Of a DNA stretch of 64,000 bases, positions 42,298 to 51,556 are shown piece by piece. A model generated the notes under the pieces. That model had not been told where the DNA came from. It worked only from the letters and a program-made list of their open reading frames with translations, and searched no databases. The first letter of the stretch is position 1, and each line of letters starts with the position of its first letter. Source of the DNA: Pedobacter steynii (GTDB lineage Bacteria; Bacteroidota; Bacteroidia; Sphingobacteriales; Sphingobacteriaceae); NCBI RefSeq assembly GCF_900103665.1, contig NZ_FNGY01000010.1, positions 238,975 to 302,974 on the forward strand. Direction: 5' to 3'. Made by a program: the position numbers and the translations under genes.

Positions 42298-43440
42298 TTA
42301 ATGGTGGTCTTCTGGTATCAGAAACAATTCAGAGGCAATATGGTCTGCAAAAAGTTTCCCGTCCAGAGTCAAAGTTAGGTGTTCCTTTTCATTCATCAGC
42401 CATTTCCGTTCTATAAAAGGTTGGATGCTTTTAAGGGTGTCATGGAGGAATACCTTGCCAAAGTCGGCTTCAATTTTATTTAAACTACTTCCCCACATGG
42501 TTCTCAGGGAAGTCATCATATATTCATTGAAACGGTCGTAAAGATCCAGCGTTTCAATGGTTTCCGGTAAGCGGCCCTCCCTGATGTCGCTCAGATAGGC
42601 TGCGTTATTTGCGATGTTCAGGTAGCGTGTTTCTCCGTCAAAGCCATGGGCAGAGGGGCCGATGCCAATATAAGGAATGCCGCGCCAGTAATTCGTATTA
42701 TGAACGGCGTATTTGCCTGGCTTACTGTAATTCGAAATCTCGTAATGTTCAAAGCCTGCTTTTTCAAGCCGCTCAATTAAAGAGATGAACTGGTCTGCAC
42801 TTTGTTCGTCATTTACCGGCACCTGTTTCCCTCTTTTTATGGCATGGGCGAGGGCTGTCCTCGGTTCTACCGTTAAAGAATAGGCGGAGATGTGCGGTGT
42901 TTCAAATTCAATGGCTTTATTAATATTGCTCAGCCATTTCTGGTCGGTGAGCATAGGGTAGCCATAGATCAGATCGATACTTAAATTCTCAAATCCTGCA
43001 TCCTGACTTCTTTTGATACAATTTTCCGCTTCGCCGGAATTGTGTGCCCGGTTCATCCAGATCAGGTCTTCATCAAAAAAGGACTGGATGCCGATGCTGA
43101 AGCGGTTCACAGGCAGTTGCCTTAATTCTTTGATCTTCTTTCCATCCAGATCGTCCGGATTGGCTTCAATCGTGATCTCTGCATCTGACGAGACGGAAAA
43201 ATGTTTAGTTATGGTATTGAAGATCTTTTCAAATGCTGCAGCAGGCAATACAGAAGGTGTTCCTCCACCAAAGTAAATACTGCCTACCTGATGGTCTGCA
43301 ATTCTATCTTTTTTCCTGATGATTTCTGTGCAAATGGCCTCCGTCATTTCATCAACATACTTTAGAGAAGTGCTGAAATGGAAATCGCAATACGTGCAGG
43401 CTTTTTTGCAGAATGGAATGTGGATGTAGATACCGGACAT
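42298..43440 (-). CDS. hemW: Radical SAM heme chaperone HemW
   Basis: A 380-residue protein with the CxxxCxxC radical SAM motif extended by HemW-specific residues (FCKKACTYCDFHF at 10-22), then SIYFGGGTPSVLP near 59-71, and the usual coproporphyrinogen-oxidase-like C-terminal region. HemW inserts heme into target proteins; it is not an oxygen-independent HemN, since it lacks that enzyme's N-terminal extension. It heads a minus-strand unit with an SDR gene. A TACTTTTG box 4 nt before the ATG is a candidate promoter. Confidence 0.93.
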   Translation of the reverse strand: MSGIYIHIPFCKKACTYCDFHFSTSLKYVDEMTEAICTEIIRKKDRIADHQVGSIYFGGGTPSVLPAAAFEKIFNTITKHFSVSSDAEITIEANPDDLDGKKIKELRQLPVNRFSIGIQSFFDEDLIWMNRAHNSGEAENCIKRSQDAGFENLSIDLIYGYPMLTDQKWLSNINKAIEFETPHISAYSLTVEPRTALAHAIKRGKQVPVNDEQSADQFISLIERLEKAGFEHYEISNYSKPGKYAVHNTNYWRGIPYIGIGPSAHGFDGETRYLNIANNAAYLSDIREGRLPETIETLDLYDRFNEYMMTSLRTMWGSSLNKIEADFGKVFLHDTLKSIQPFIERKWLMNEKEHLTLTLDGKLFADHIASELFLIPEDHH

Positions 43441-43723
43441 AATACAAAAGTAAGGTATAAAGAATTAGCAAGCGGAAAGTATGCCACAAAAAGATGCAAA
43501 AATAGCATCTGTAATGATCAAATTAGATGTAGTGGATAGGATGGTTAGCGCTTAATATTTGTTTACACATAAAGCTGGATCATAAATGATGTCTTTAAGA
43601 AATATTTTTGCTGTTTATGTCTGTTATTCAACCGACATAGACGCTGGATTTCAAATATGACGGAGTATAGCCAAATGTACCAAATATCATTTATATTTAT
43701 TTTTTTAAACCATAACACACAAC
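43441..43723. other. Divergent intergenic region hemW / DUF1080
   Basis: 283 AT-rich bases without a gene. On the minus strand it has the TACTTTTG box next to hemW. A small inverted repeat AGATGC (43492-43497) / GCATCT (43505-43510) lies in the left half. No clear promoter for the plus-strand DUF1080 gene was found. Confidence 0.45.
43445..43452 (-). promoter_or_regulatory. Candidate -7 promoter box 4 nt before hemW start
   Basis: The minus strand reads TACTTTTG, then 4 nt, then the ATG at 43440. A TTG 16 nt upstream (complement of 43469-43471) may be the -33 element, slightly too close. Confidence 0.5.
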
Positions 43724-45160
43724 ATGAAATTTAATTATTTAAAGTTTGGAACAACCGCTTTTATCTGGTTGTTAGGAACAGCACTGGTATCTGCTCAGCA
43801 ACTCGCCGATCAGTCCAAAATTGAACTCAAAGATCTTTCTTTGTTTAAAGTTCCCGGGCATACCTGGACACTTGCCGAAGGCGTTACGGGCAGTTTGAAC
43901 GATGTAAACGTCTTAAACACGGTAAACGGGACAGGAATTCTGGTAAATGTACCTACAAAGAAAGACCATGGAGCCGATCTTTTAACCGTGGCCGAACATG
44001 GTGACCTGATTCTGGAGTTAGATTATTTGCTTGCAAAAGGAGCAAATTCGGGAATTTATCTTCAGGGGATTTATGAAGTTCAATTAGAAGATTCATGGGG
44101 CATATTGAATCCAACATCTGCGAACAATGGTGGAATTTACCAGCGTTGGGACGATTCAAAACCAGAAGGTCAGAAAGGGTATCAGGGATATGCACCACGA
44201 CAAAACGCGAGTAAAGCGCCCGGCTTATGGCAGCATATTAAAATTGCGTTCCAGGCACCCCGTTTCGATGGTTCCGGAAACAAGACCGCTAATGCAAGAA
44301 TGTTAAGCGTAGAATTAAATGGTGTACTTATCCATGATAATATCGAATTATTTGGACCTACAAGAGGAGCAAATGATAAAGAAAAAGCTTTAGGTGCTTT
44401 ACGTTTGCAGGGAGATCATGGTGCGGTCGCTTTCAGAAATATCAAAACTTCAAAATTGCCTGCCGGAATGTTAAACGGCGGACAAAGAGGAGGGAGCGAT
44501 ACGGATCCCATTTATATTGATGTAGCCAATACGCCAAACATTCGCAGTTTTGTTGATGTTCCCGGTGGTCCTAAAGTAGTTCATGCGATTTCTGTAGGTA
44601 GTCCTGCTCAGGTTCACTATAGCTATGACTTAGACAATGGCGCATTGCTTCAGGCATGGCATGGTGAGTTTATTGAGGCTACTCCAATGTGGCATGACAG
44701 AGGTAACGGTACCTCAAGACCCCGTGGAAGTGTAACTGCCTTCACTAAAAAGCCGGTTCCTGCTTTAGCCAAACTTAACGATGCTCAGGGAACATGGTTA
44801 ACCGATACCACCGGTACTGGATTTAAAACCAAAGGTTATACATTAGACACTCAGGATCGTCCTACATTTAATTACAACATGTATGGTACCAGGATTTCAG
44901 ATGCGATCAAAGCACTTGATAATGGACAGGGATTAAGCAGAGAGATTATTCTTGAAACTCCTGTTGATCATATTTATGCCTTAATAGCTGATGCCTCAGA
45001 CCTCTTAGAAATTTCCAAAGGACTTTACCTTGCAGAGGGACAATCTTTCTATTTAAAATTTGACGACACGAAGGACAAACCTGTGATCAGAGAGGTTGAT
45101 GGCAGAAAGCAACTTGTTGTTCTGGTTCGCGGAAAGTTAAATTATTCTATTTTATTTTAA
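43724..45160 (+). CDS. DUF1080 (3-keto-disaccharide hydrolase-type) protein
   Basis: A 478-residue secreted protein with a signal peptide ending at VSAQ. Residues about 45-250 are a concanavalin-like DUF1080 domain (LILELDYLLAKGANSGIYLQ, YEVQLEDSWG, GALRLQGDHGAVAFRNIKT). The C-terminal 220 residues (HAISVGSPAQVHYSYDLDNG, ATPMWHDRGNGTSRP) form a second conserved region that accompanies DUF1080 in cytochrome-linked proteins. DUF1080 enzymes include hydrolases or lyases of 3-ketoglycosides. The dehydrogenase/cytochrome gene is 14 nt downstream, which fits an oxidise-then-cleave scheme, an inference from context. Confidence 0.83.
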   Translation: MKFNYLKFGTTAFIWLLGTALVSAQQLADQSKIELKDLSLFKVPGHTWTLAEGVTGSLNDVNVLNTVNGTGILVNVPTKKDHGADLLTVAEHGDLILELDYLLAKGANSGIYLQGIYEVQLEDSWGILNPTSANNGGIYQRWDDSKPEGQKGYQGYAPRQNASKAPGLWQHIKIAFQAPRFDGSGNKTANARMLSVELNGVLIHDNIELFGPTRGANDKEKALGALRLQGDHGAVAFRNIKTSKLPAGMLNGGQRGGSDTDPIYIDVANTPNIRSFVDVPGGPKVVHAISVGSPAQVHYSYDLDNGALLQAWHGEFIEATPMWHDRGNGTSRPRGSVTAFTKKPVPALAKLNDAQGTWLTDTTGTGFKTKGYTLDTQDRPTFNYNMYGTRISDAIKALDNGQGLSREIILETPVDHIYALIADASDLLEISKGLYLAEGQSFYLKFDDTKDKPVIREVDGRKQLVVLVRGKLNYSILF

Positions 45161-45174
45161 AAAGAGGTTAGGTC

Positions 45175-47136
45175 ATGAAGTGCATTTTTAAAACGCTGGC
45201 AACGCTGGCTTTAGGTTTTAGTTTTATAACAGTGTTTGCTCAGGAAACACCAAAAGAAGAAGATTTTTTCAAAATAAACAGGGTAAAGATTCCTGAAGGA
45301 CCAATTTTAGAGGTTGGTGGATTGGTTACTTTACCAAATGGAGATCTTGGGATCTCCACCAGAAGAGGAGAGGTTTACATCGTCGAAAATCCAACAAGTA
45401 AAAATCCTTATTTCCGAAAATTTGCCTCGGGTTTACATGAGGTATTAGGACTTGCCTACAAAGATGGGGCATTATATTGTGCGCAACGGGGTGAACTGAC
45501 TAAACTGATCGATAAAAATCAGGATGGTAAAGCCGATGTTTATGAAACGGTCTATGCCTGGCCATTAAGTGGGCACTATCATGAATATAGTTTCGGGCCA
45601 AAAATTGCTAAAGACGGTACTTTCTTTGTTACCGGTAACGTCGCATTTGGCGATGAAGAATGGTGGCGTGCAGAAAGCCGTGTACCGATGCGTGGCTGGA
45701 CAATGAACATTACTGAAGATGGAAAAATGCAGCCCTGGGCAACAGGTCAACGTTCTCCGGCAGGTCTGAACGTCATTGATGGTCAACTGTATTATACAGA
45801 TAATCAGGGCGACTGGTTTGGCTCCGGTGGGCTCTGGAAAGTAGAAAAAGGAGATTTCTTAGGCCACCCGGCAGGATTAACATGGACTGGCAGATCTGAT
45901 TCCCCGGTCAAACTCACGGAAGAATATTTTAATTCAAAAATGGATGGAAGAAGATCAAGAAATGCCGAAGGAAGAGCAGTTAAGCCTGAAAACAGAGTGA
46001 ATGAAAATTTCAAGATGTTGTGGGAAATGAAAAAGGACTTTCCTGAATTAAGATTACCATCTGTATGGCTTCCTCACGGTGTCCTTGGGATCTCGAACTC
46101 AGAACCTGTCAAAATTCCTGAGGGAACTTTTGGTCCTTTTGCAGGTCAGGTTCTTGTTGGTGATCAGGGGATGAGTCTCATTTCAAGGGTATTTCTTGAA
46201 ACTGTAAACGGGGTAGAGCAGGGTGCTGCATTCCTGTTCAGAGCCGGATTCCGTTCAGGTGTACTAAGAATGGCCTGGGCTAATGATGGGTCCTTGTTTG
46301 TTGGAGAAACGAACCGCGGCTGGGGATCTGCAGGTGATGCAAATGAAGGTCTGGAACGTTTGGTTTACAACAATAAAATGCCTTTTGAGATGAAAGCGGT
46401 AAGGGCAATGCCTGATGGTTTTGAAATCGAATTTACCAAACCGGTTGATTTAAAATCAGCGGAAGATTTAGCCTCATACCATATTGAAAGTTACCTGTAT
46501 AAATATCATGCGGTTTATGGCTCCCCTCCGGTAAATAAAGAAAATTTAAAAATTAAAGGTGTTAAAGTTTCGGCTGATGGTTTAAGAGCAAGACTTATTG
46601 TTGAAAATCTTCGTCAGTATTATATCCATACCATTGCGCTTGAAGGTGTCCGGGCACAGGAAAATTTTTATTCCTTAATTCATCCGGTTGCTTACTATAC
46701 TTTAAACAGCATTCCAAACGGGGAGAAATTATCCATGAATGGTGTGAGCACCAGAAATTCTGCAAACGCTCCTGTTGTTAATGCTATTCCTGTAAAATCC
46801 GGTGCAAAAAAGCCGAAAGCAGGTGTTAAAACAATTGCGAAGAAGCCTGTAGAGAGTGCAGTGAAAACAGCTGCGGCGCCAAGCTATGCTCAGGTTAAAG
46901 GTTTATTAACCAGTTATACCTGTACTGCTTGTCATAATCCTACAAAAAAGCAAATCGGACCTGCATTTGCAGAGATTGCAAAGCGCAATTACACTGCAGA
47001 AAAAATGTTTTCCCTGATCCGCAATCCTCAGCCTCAAAACTGGCCGGGCTATGCAACAGAAATGCCGCCAATGCCTCAGGTTACTAAAGAAGACGCGATT
47101 AAAATAGCCAACTGGATCAATTCTTTGAATAAATAA
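45175..47136 (+). CDS. Sugar dehydrogenase-like beta-propeller fused to cytochrome c
   Basis: A 653-residue secreted protein (signal ending VFAQ). Residues about 40-400 resemble PQQ-type glucose/sorbosone dehydrogenase propellers (VGGLVTLPNGDLGISTRRGE, RSPAGLNVIDGQLYYTDNQG, WLPHGVLGIS). A linker with repeated Lys/Pro/Ala (about 545-570) leads to a C-terminal cytochrome c domain with the heme motif CTACH (about residues 582-586) and a Met ligand in MPPMPQ. It probably oxidises a sugar and passes electrons to the respiratory chain. It lies 14 nt after DUF1080 and 4 nt before the GH29 gene, so the three act together. Confidence 0.85.
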   Translation: MKCIFKTLATLALGFSFITVFAQETPKEEDFFKINRVKIPEGPILEVGGLVTLPNGDLGISTRRGEVYIVENPTSKNPYFRKFASGLHEVLGLAYKDGALYCAQRGELTKLIDKNQDGKADVYETVYAWPLSGHYHEYSFGPKIAKDGTFFVTGNVAFGDEEWWRAESRVPMRGWTMNITEDGKMQPWATGQRSPAGLNVIDGQLYYTDNQGDWFGSGGLWKVEKGDFLGHPAGLTWTGRSDSPVKLTEEYFNSKMDGRRSRNAEGRAVKPENRVNENFKMLWEMKKDFPELRLPSVWLPHGVLGISNSEPVKIPEGTFGPFAGQVLVGDQGMSLISRVFLETVNGVEQGAAFLFRAGFRSGVLRMAWANDGSLFVGETNRGWGSAGDANEGLERLVYNNKMPFEMKAVRAMPDGFEIEFTKPVDLKSAEDLASYHIESYLYKYHAVYGSPPVNKENLKIKGVKVSADGLRARLIVENLRQYYIHTIALEGVRAQENFYSLIHPVAYYTLNSIPNGEKLSMNGVSTRNSANAPVVNAIPVKSGAKKPKAGVKTIAKKPVESAVKTAAAPSYAQVKGLLTSYTCTACHNPTKKQIGPAFAEIAKRNYTAEKMFSLIRNPQPQNWPGYATEMPPMPQVTKEDAIKIANWINSLNK

Positions 47137-47140
47137 AGAG

Positions 47141-48772
47141 ATGAATAAAAGACATTCATTTTTCTATGCTATAAATTCCAGGCTCAAATCCGTTGTGTAC
47201 CTGAGCCTGGTAATTTTATGTGCTGTGGATGCTTATGGACAGGAAAAAGAAAAGTCCTGGACGGAGTTGAAACAAAACTATGAGTTTCCGGCATGGTATA
47301 CCGAAGCCCGTTTTGGAATCTGGCTGCATTGGGGAGGACAGTCCCAACCTGACAACGGAGGCGGTTGGTATGCCCGGCACATGTATATGCAGGATGTAGG
47401 TGGTCAGACTTTCGGGAAAGATGCCTATCCCGATCACCTGAAACAATATGGTCATCCTTCCAAATCAGGTTACAAAGAAGTACTTCAATCCTGGAAGGCT
47501 GAAAAATTAAATCCTGATGCTTTGATGAAGTATTTCAAAGAAATGGGGGCTAAATATTTTATGATTTTAGCCGTTCATCATGATCATTTTGACGATTTCA
47601 ATTCGACGTATCAAAAATGGAATTCAGTAAATATTGGGCCTAAACGGGACATTGTTGGCGATTTTAGAAAATCTGCACGAAAATACAACATGCCTTTTGG
47701 GGTAAGTTCTCACGATGACCGTTATCTGAGCTGGTGGCTTCCTGCTTTTGGTTCAGATAGCTCAGGTCCGCTGAAAGGCGTTCCTTATGATGGAAATCTG
47801 ACTAAGGAAGATGGAAAAGGATTATGGTGGGATGGGCTTGATCCGGCAGACTTGTATGGAATGCCACCTGCCAAAAGAACCCCCGAATGGATCTCGGATA
47901 TGAAAAAAACATGGGTGTTGCGTCACAAAGAACTGGTGACCAAATACGATGTGGATATGCTTTGGTATGATGGTTACGGTTTCCCTTACGGTGAGCCTGG
48001 AAAAGAAGTTTGCCGCACTTTATTCGAAAACAGCTTAAAGAAAAACGGCAAAATTATGGCTGTTGCAGCTGGTAAAATTTCTGATGATGATGCTATCGTA
48101 AAAGATATTGAATGCGGCACCTCAAACGACATCAATCCAAAACCCTGGCAGGGAATTATTACTACCAGTAGTGGATGGTTCTACAAAAAGGATCGGGAAA
48201 TGGTTCATAACGCCCGGACGATTATTGAAATGATGGCAGATGTGAATAGCAAGAATGGGAATTTATTGCTCAATGTAGAGCTTTTACCTACTGGGAGCCT
48301 TTCCGCTGATGAAAAGGCGATTCTCGACGAAGTTGGAGCCTGGGTAAATAAAAACAGTGCTGCCATTTATGCCAGTAAACCCTGGAAAGTATATGGCGAT
48401 AATTTGAATTCGATTTTAAAACGCGCCACCAATATTGCCAATGCCGATCTGGAAGCGTTGAAAAAACAAGCTGAATCGGAGCAGTTTAATCAGCGGACAG
48501 TTAAAAGCCCGCCCTATGGAAATGACGAAGTCAGATTTACCACTAAAGGCAACATTTTGTATGTTTTTGTGTTGAACCCAATCGAAGGAGAGATCGGACT
48601 TCCGGCATTAGGTTTGAAATCGCAACAATTGCCCGGGAAAATCAAGTCGGTAAAGATGATGGATGGCAAAAGGATTACCTTTAGACAAACAGATGAAAAA
48701 TTGACGTTCAGCATTCCTGCTGTCCGTCCATCTAAATATGCCGCGGTTTTTGAAGTAAAAGGCGCGTTGTAA
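47141..48772 (+). CDS. Alpha-L-fucosidase, GH29 family
   Basis: A 543-residue secreted enzyme; the N-terminus has a hydrophobic signal (about 15-34). GH29 features are ARFGIWLHWGG near residue 55, AVHHDHFDDF near 147 (the usual form is HHDGF), PKRDIVGDF near 169, and the nucleophile Asp277 in DMLWYDGYGF. The C-terminal 100 residues are a beta-sandwich. It removes alpha-L-fucose residues from glycans. The HHDHFDDF variation suggests a less common substrate. The gene is 4 nt from the dehydrogenase-cytochrome gene, and a strong hairpin follows the stop. Confidence 0.88.
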   Translation: MNKRHSFFYAINSRLKSVVYLSLVILCAVDAYGQEKEKSWTELKQNYEFPAWYTEARFGIWLHWGGQSQPDNGGGWYARHMYMQDVGGQTFGKDAYPDHLKQYGHPSKSGYKEVLQSWKAEKLNPDALMKYFKEMGAKYFMILAVHHDHFDDFNSTYQKWNSVNIGPKRDIVGDFRKSARKYNMPFGVSSHDDRYLSWWLPAFGSDSSGPLKGVPYDGNLTKEDGKGLWWDGLDPADLYGMPPAKRTPEWISDMKKTWVLRHKELVTKYDVDMLWYDGYGFPYGEPGKEVCRTLFENSLKKNGKIMAVAAGKISDDDAIVKDIECGTSNDINPKPWQGIITTSSGWFYKKDREMVHNARTIIEMMADVNSKNGNLLLNVELLPTGSLSADEKAILDEVGAWVNKNSAAIYASKPWKVYGDNLNSILKRATNIANADLEALKKQAESEQFNQRTVKSPPYGNDEVRFTTKGNILYVFVLNPIEGEIGLPALGLKSQQLPGKIKSVKMMDGKRITFRQTDEKLTFSIPAVRPSKYAAVFEVKGAL

Positions 48773-48792
48773 GACCAGATGGTGATTCATTG

Positions 48793-48833
48793 CTAAACGA
48801 CCGCCAAGTATTTAATATTTAGCGGTCGTTTAG
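48793..48833. terminator. Bidirectional hairpin terminator after the GH29 gene
   Basis: CTAAACGACCGC (48793-48804) pairs perfectly with GCGGTCGTTTAG (48822-48833) around a 17-base AT-rich loop. It separates convergent genes. T-runs are short, so it may act partly by RNA folding. Confidence 0.75.
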
Positions 48834-48842
48834 GTTTCTGGC

Positions 48843-49976
48843 TTACTTAGATGCCACAGAAGAGGGCTTCCTGCTTACCAGGTAGTTCAGAAAAGTATCT
48901 ATATCTGCTTCATTGTTATAGAAACTAATTGCCAGGCTAATGACCCCATGAGCTGCCCTTGCGATAATATGCTGCGCGCTTAGTTCCGCTTTGGTAATCC
49001 CCGGTGCCTTTATGTTAAAAATCCCAGACCGGTGTTCTTCTGCAAAATCTGAAACCAGGATAAGCTGATGTTCCTTACATTTTAGGACAAAGTAGCTGCC
49101 AAGTTCTTTTACCCTCGCGCTAATCGCCTCTGTTCCCATTTCAGAAAAACGCTTTAACATAAACCGAAACATCAGAATATTGAGGTAGGGTGTCTTCCCT
49201 AATTCATAGGCACTTGCATCCTCATTTATCAAAATATCTGAAGCATTTGCCGGATACCCTGGATATTTAACATTGAAAAAGCCAATAAAGGGCTTTCTTA
49301 TGGAAGATAATAACGCTTTACGGACATACATTCCTCCGATGCCAAATCCCGCTGACAGCCATTTATAGGCATGAAACATTAAAATGTCAATCCCGCAAGC
49401 TTGAATGTCAATAGGAAGCACGCCAAAGGATTGGGTAGCATCGACAATAAATAAAATTCCCCGTTCTTTACAGATGGCACCCAGCTTTTGCAGGTCTTGT
49501 CTGAAACCCGTCCGGTACATCACATCACTGCTGATCAGGATTTTTGTATCCGCTGTAATGGCTGCTTCTACATCCGCGAGATGAATCTTCCCCTGTTCAT
49601 CAGAATCCACATAGTCTATCTCAAATCCCTGATGTAGCCAGGGAAGAAAACTATTGGGAAAATCGTCCTTAAAAGTAAGAATCCTATGGTCATTTGGAAA
49701 GGTGTAAGCCATGATATTCATGGCCATCGTAGTACTGGTGATAAAAGCAGTTTCTTCAGTACTGACACCGAGATAGCCTGCAAGTTCTGCTCTTGTGGCT
49801 TCGACTTCCCGATCCCATTGTTCGCAAATATCTCCTCCCCAAAGGCCGAGTTCCGTTAATAATCTGTTGGTTTCCTGAATTAAGCCGGTTGTTACCGGGC
49901 CACCACTATGTGTTTGTAAATAAATCCGCTCTTTAAAAATTGGGTATTCTTCCCTTACGCTATTCCAGTCTGTCAT
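48843..49976 (-). CDS. PLP-dependent class V aminotransferase-fold enzyme
   Basis: A 377-residue enzyme of the NifS/kynureninase-like class V fold. Family signs are LQTHSGGPVT near residue 20, TSTTMAMNIMAYTF near 80, the Asp-containing strand VDATQSFGVLPID near 185-197, and the PLP-binding Lys in FHAYKWLSAGFGIGG near 213. The frame extends to a TTG at 50000, right next to the upstream stop; ATG 49976 gives the family start. It follows a methyltransferase gene and is likely co-transcribed with it. Cysteine desulfurase activity is unlikely since the reactive-loop Cys is not seen. The real substrate is open. Confidence 0.85.
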   Translation of the reverse strand: MTDWNSVREEYPIFKERIYLQTHSGGPVTTGLIQETNRLLTELGLWGGDICEQWDREVEATRAELAGYLGVSTEETAFITSTTMAMNIMAYTFPNDHRILTFKDDFPNSFLPWLHQGFEIDYVDSDEQGKIHLADVEAAITADTKILISSDVMYRTGFRQDLQKLGAICKERGILFIVDATQSFGVLPIDIQACGIDILMFHAYKWLSAGFGIGGMYVRKALLSSIRKPFIGFFNVKYPGYPANASDILINEDASAYELGKTPYLNILMFRFMLKRFSEMGTEAISARVKELGSYFVLKCKEHQLILVSDFAEEHRSGIFNIKAPGITKAELSAQHIIARAAHGVISLAISFYNNEADIDTFLNYLVSRKPSSVASK

Positions 49977-50000
49977 TCTTAATAAATTTATATTTGTCAA

Positions 50001-50612
50001 CTATACCGGCGTATATTTTGCCATCCAAATATTGGCATTTCCACACTGCGGATCATTTACCTGATGTTTTAACAGGCTAAAATGGTGTGCTGTTAAAGAC
50101 CTTTGGTATTCTTCAGTACTCAATGAACCATGAAATAGCTTTTCTCCGCCAATTTGTCCCCAGGCCTCGCCATGTATTGTACCGGAAGTAAACAGTAAAA
50201 TCCCGCCGGGATTGAGGTGCTTTTCGAAAATGCCAAACATGGCCGGTTGATCTTCCGCAGGTAAATGAAAAAAACTATGCCAGGCAATAATCGCATCGAA
50301 TTTTTTATTTAAGGAGAGCTCCCGCATATCTGCCTGGATAAATGGTGTGGAAGGGAAATTTTTCTTTGCTATGGAGAGTATCTTGGAACTGGCATCCAGA
50401 CCAGTAATGTTTAATTTCCGGCTTAGGAAATAACCTAAAATAGGAATCCCTGTTCCGCAACCAAGATCTAAAATACAGGAATCATCATTCAGGTGTGCAA
50501 TAACTTCATCCAGGTATTTTTTTTCCATTAAACCTTGATCCCGGTTTTCGGAAAACCAGTCCGCTACTTGATTATAAACCTCAAAGACATTTTTACGAAC
50601 ATCTTTTTCCAT
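50001..50612 (-). CDS. SAM-dependent class I methyltransferase
   Basis: A 203-residue methyltransferase. SAM-binding motif I is ILDLGCGTGIP near residues 44-54, motif II has ITGLDASSKIL, and motif III has FDAIIAWHSFFHL. It methylates a small molecule in the cytoplasm; the substrate cannot be told. A TACATTTG box on the minus strand at 50636-50643 is a candidate promoter. The class V enzyme gene follows directly, suggesting a shared pathway. Confidence 0.9.
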   Translation of the reverse strand: MEKDVRKNVFEVYNQVADWFSENRDQGLMEKKYLDEVIAHLNDDSCILDLGCGTGIPILGYFLSRKLNITGLDASSKILSIAKKNFPSTPFIQADMRELSLNKKFDAIIAWHSFFHLPAEDQPAMFGIFEKHLNPGGILLFTSGTIHGEAWGQIGGEKLFHGSLSTEEYQRSLTAHHFSLLKHQVNDPQCGNANIWMAKYTPV

Positions 50613-50900
50613 AACTATAATTTCAAAGATTCAGACAAATGTAGTCATAGATCAATCATCATCATCGCCTTAAATTGGGTAATCGTCCTATATATCATCA
50701 TTCTTTATAGAATTTTGATCGTAAAGCTATGCTTTTGAAGAGGAAGGGTTTTATTTTTATCTATTTAATGCTACTTTTGAAATTCACAAAATTTTATTTG
50801 GTTAGGCAGATAAATCAATTATGACACAGATAATTGACAGAATTTTTTGTGCAAATAATTAAATCTGTTTTTTAAAGTTCAATTGATAGCGGGGGCGAAA
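50613..50900. other. Intergenic region before uptake locus 2
   Basis: 288 AT-rich bases with no supported gene. Only the minus-strand TACATTTG box was recognised. TTTG at 50797-50800 is a possible -33 element for the sigma gene, but no matching -7 box lies 19 nt downstream. Confidence 0.45.
50636..50643 (-). promoter_or_regulatory. Candidate -7 promoter box of the methyltransferase gene
   Basis: TACATTTG on the minus strand matches TAnnTTTG and is 23 nt before the ATG at 50612. No -33 TTTG at 19 nt. Confidence 0.4.
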
Positions 50901-51467
50901 ATGTTGACTTACAGTTTACTCTCAGATTTAGAATTAACTGCACTCCTTAGAGAGGGGGATGCTGCCGCGTATACGGTGGTTTATAACCGTTATTTTAACG
51001 AATTGTACATCCATGCCTATAGCAGATTGAGAGATAAAGAAGAAGCACAGGACGTGATCCATGAACTATTTGCTTCGATTTGGAATAAGCGGGCAGACCT
51101 GGTCTTAAAGTCGAGCTTACCGGCCTATCTCTATACAGCAGTACGGAACAGGATTCTTGATGTGATTGCGCATCAGCAGGTAGAATCCAGGTATGTAAGC
51201 TCTTTACAGCATTTTCTGGAAGAAGGATATTGTGTGACTGATCATCAGGTTCGGGAGCGGCAGCTTGCTGCGCTGATTGAAAAAGGGATTTCAGAACTGC
51301 CTCCCAAAATGAGGGAGGTTTTTGAGCTGAGCAGAAAACAGGCCATGAGCCATAAGGAGATTGCGGAACAATTAAACCTATCGGAGCAGACGGTGAGGAC
51401 GCAGGTTAAAAACGCATTGAGAATTTTGCGTTTAAAACTTGGATTGGTGCTTTTTCTGAGTATGTAA
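50901..51467 (+). CDS. ECF RNA polymerase sigma factor, FecI-like (uptake locus 2)
   Basis: A 188-residue ECF sigma factor. Region 2 (about 25-85) has RLRDKEEAQDVIHELFASIW, and region 4 (about 125-180) has LPPKMREVFELSRKQAMSHK, then the helix-turn-helix LSEQTVRTQVKNALRILR. An upstream TTG at 50883 is in frame, but ATG 50901 has a G-rich stretch (GGGGG, 50891-50895) at ribosome-binding distance and starts where the family does. The FecR partner follows after 89 nt. It should activate the downstream susC operon. Confidence 0.9.
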   Translation: MLTYSLLSDLELTALLREGDAAAYTVVYNRYFNELYIHAYSRLRDKEEAQDVIHELFASIWNKRADLVLKSSLPAYLYTAVRNRILDVIAHQQVESRYVSSLQHFLEEGYCVTDHQVRERQLAALIEKGISELPPKMREVFELSRKQAMSHKEIAEQLNLSEQTVRTQVKNALRILRLKLGLVLFLSM

Positions 51468-51556
51468 TGTTATTGTTAAAAAAATATTAATTTCTTCTAC
51501 CCCATCCCCCCATCTTTTCCCGTCTATCATTTAAAGGGGTTATTCCTTTTCAACCT

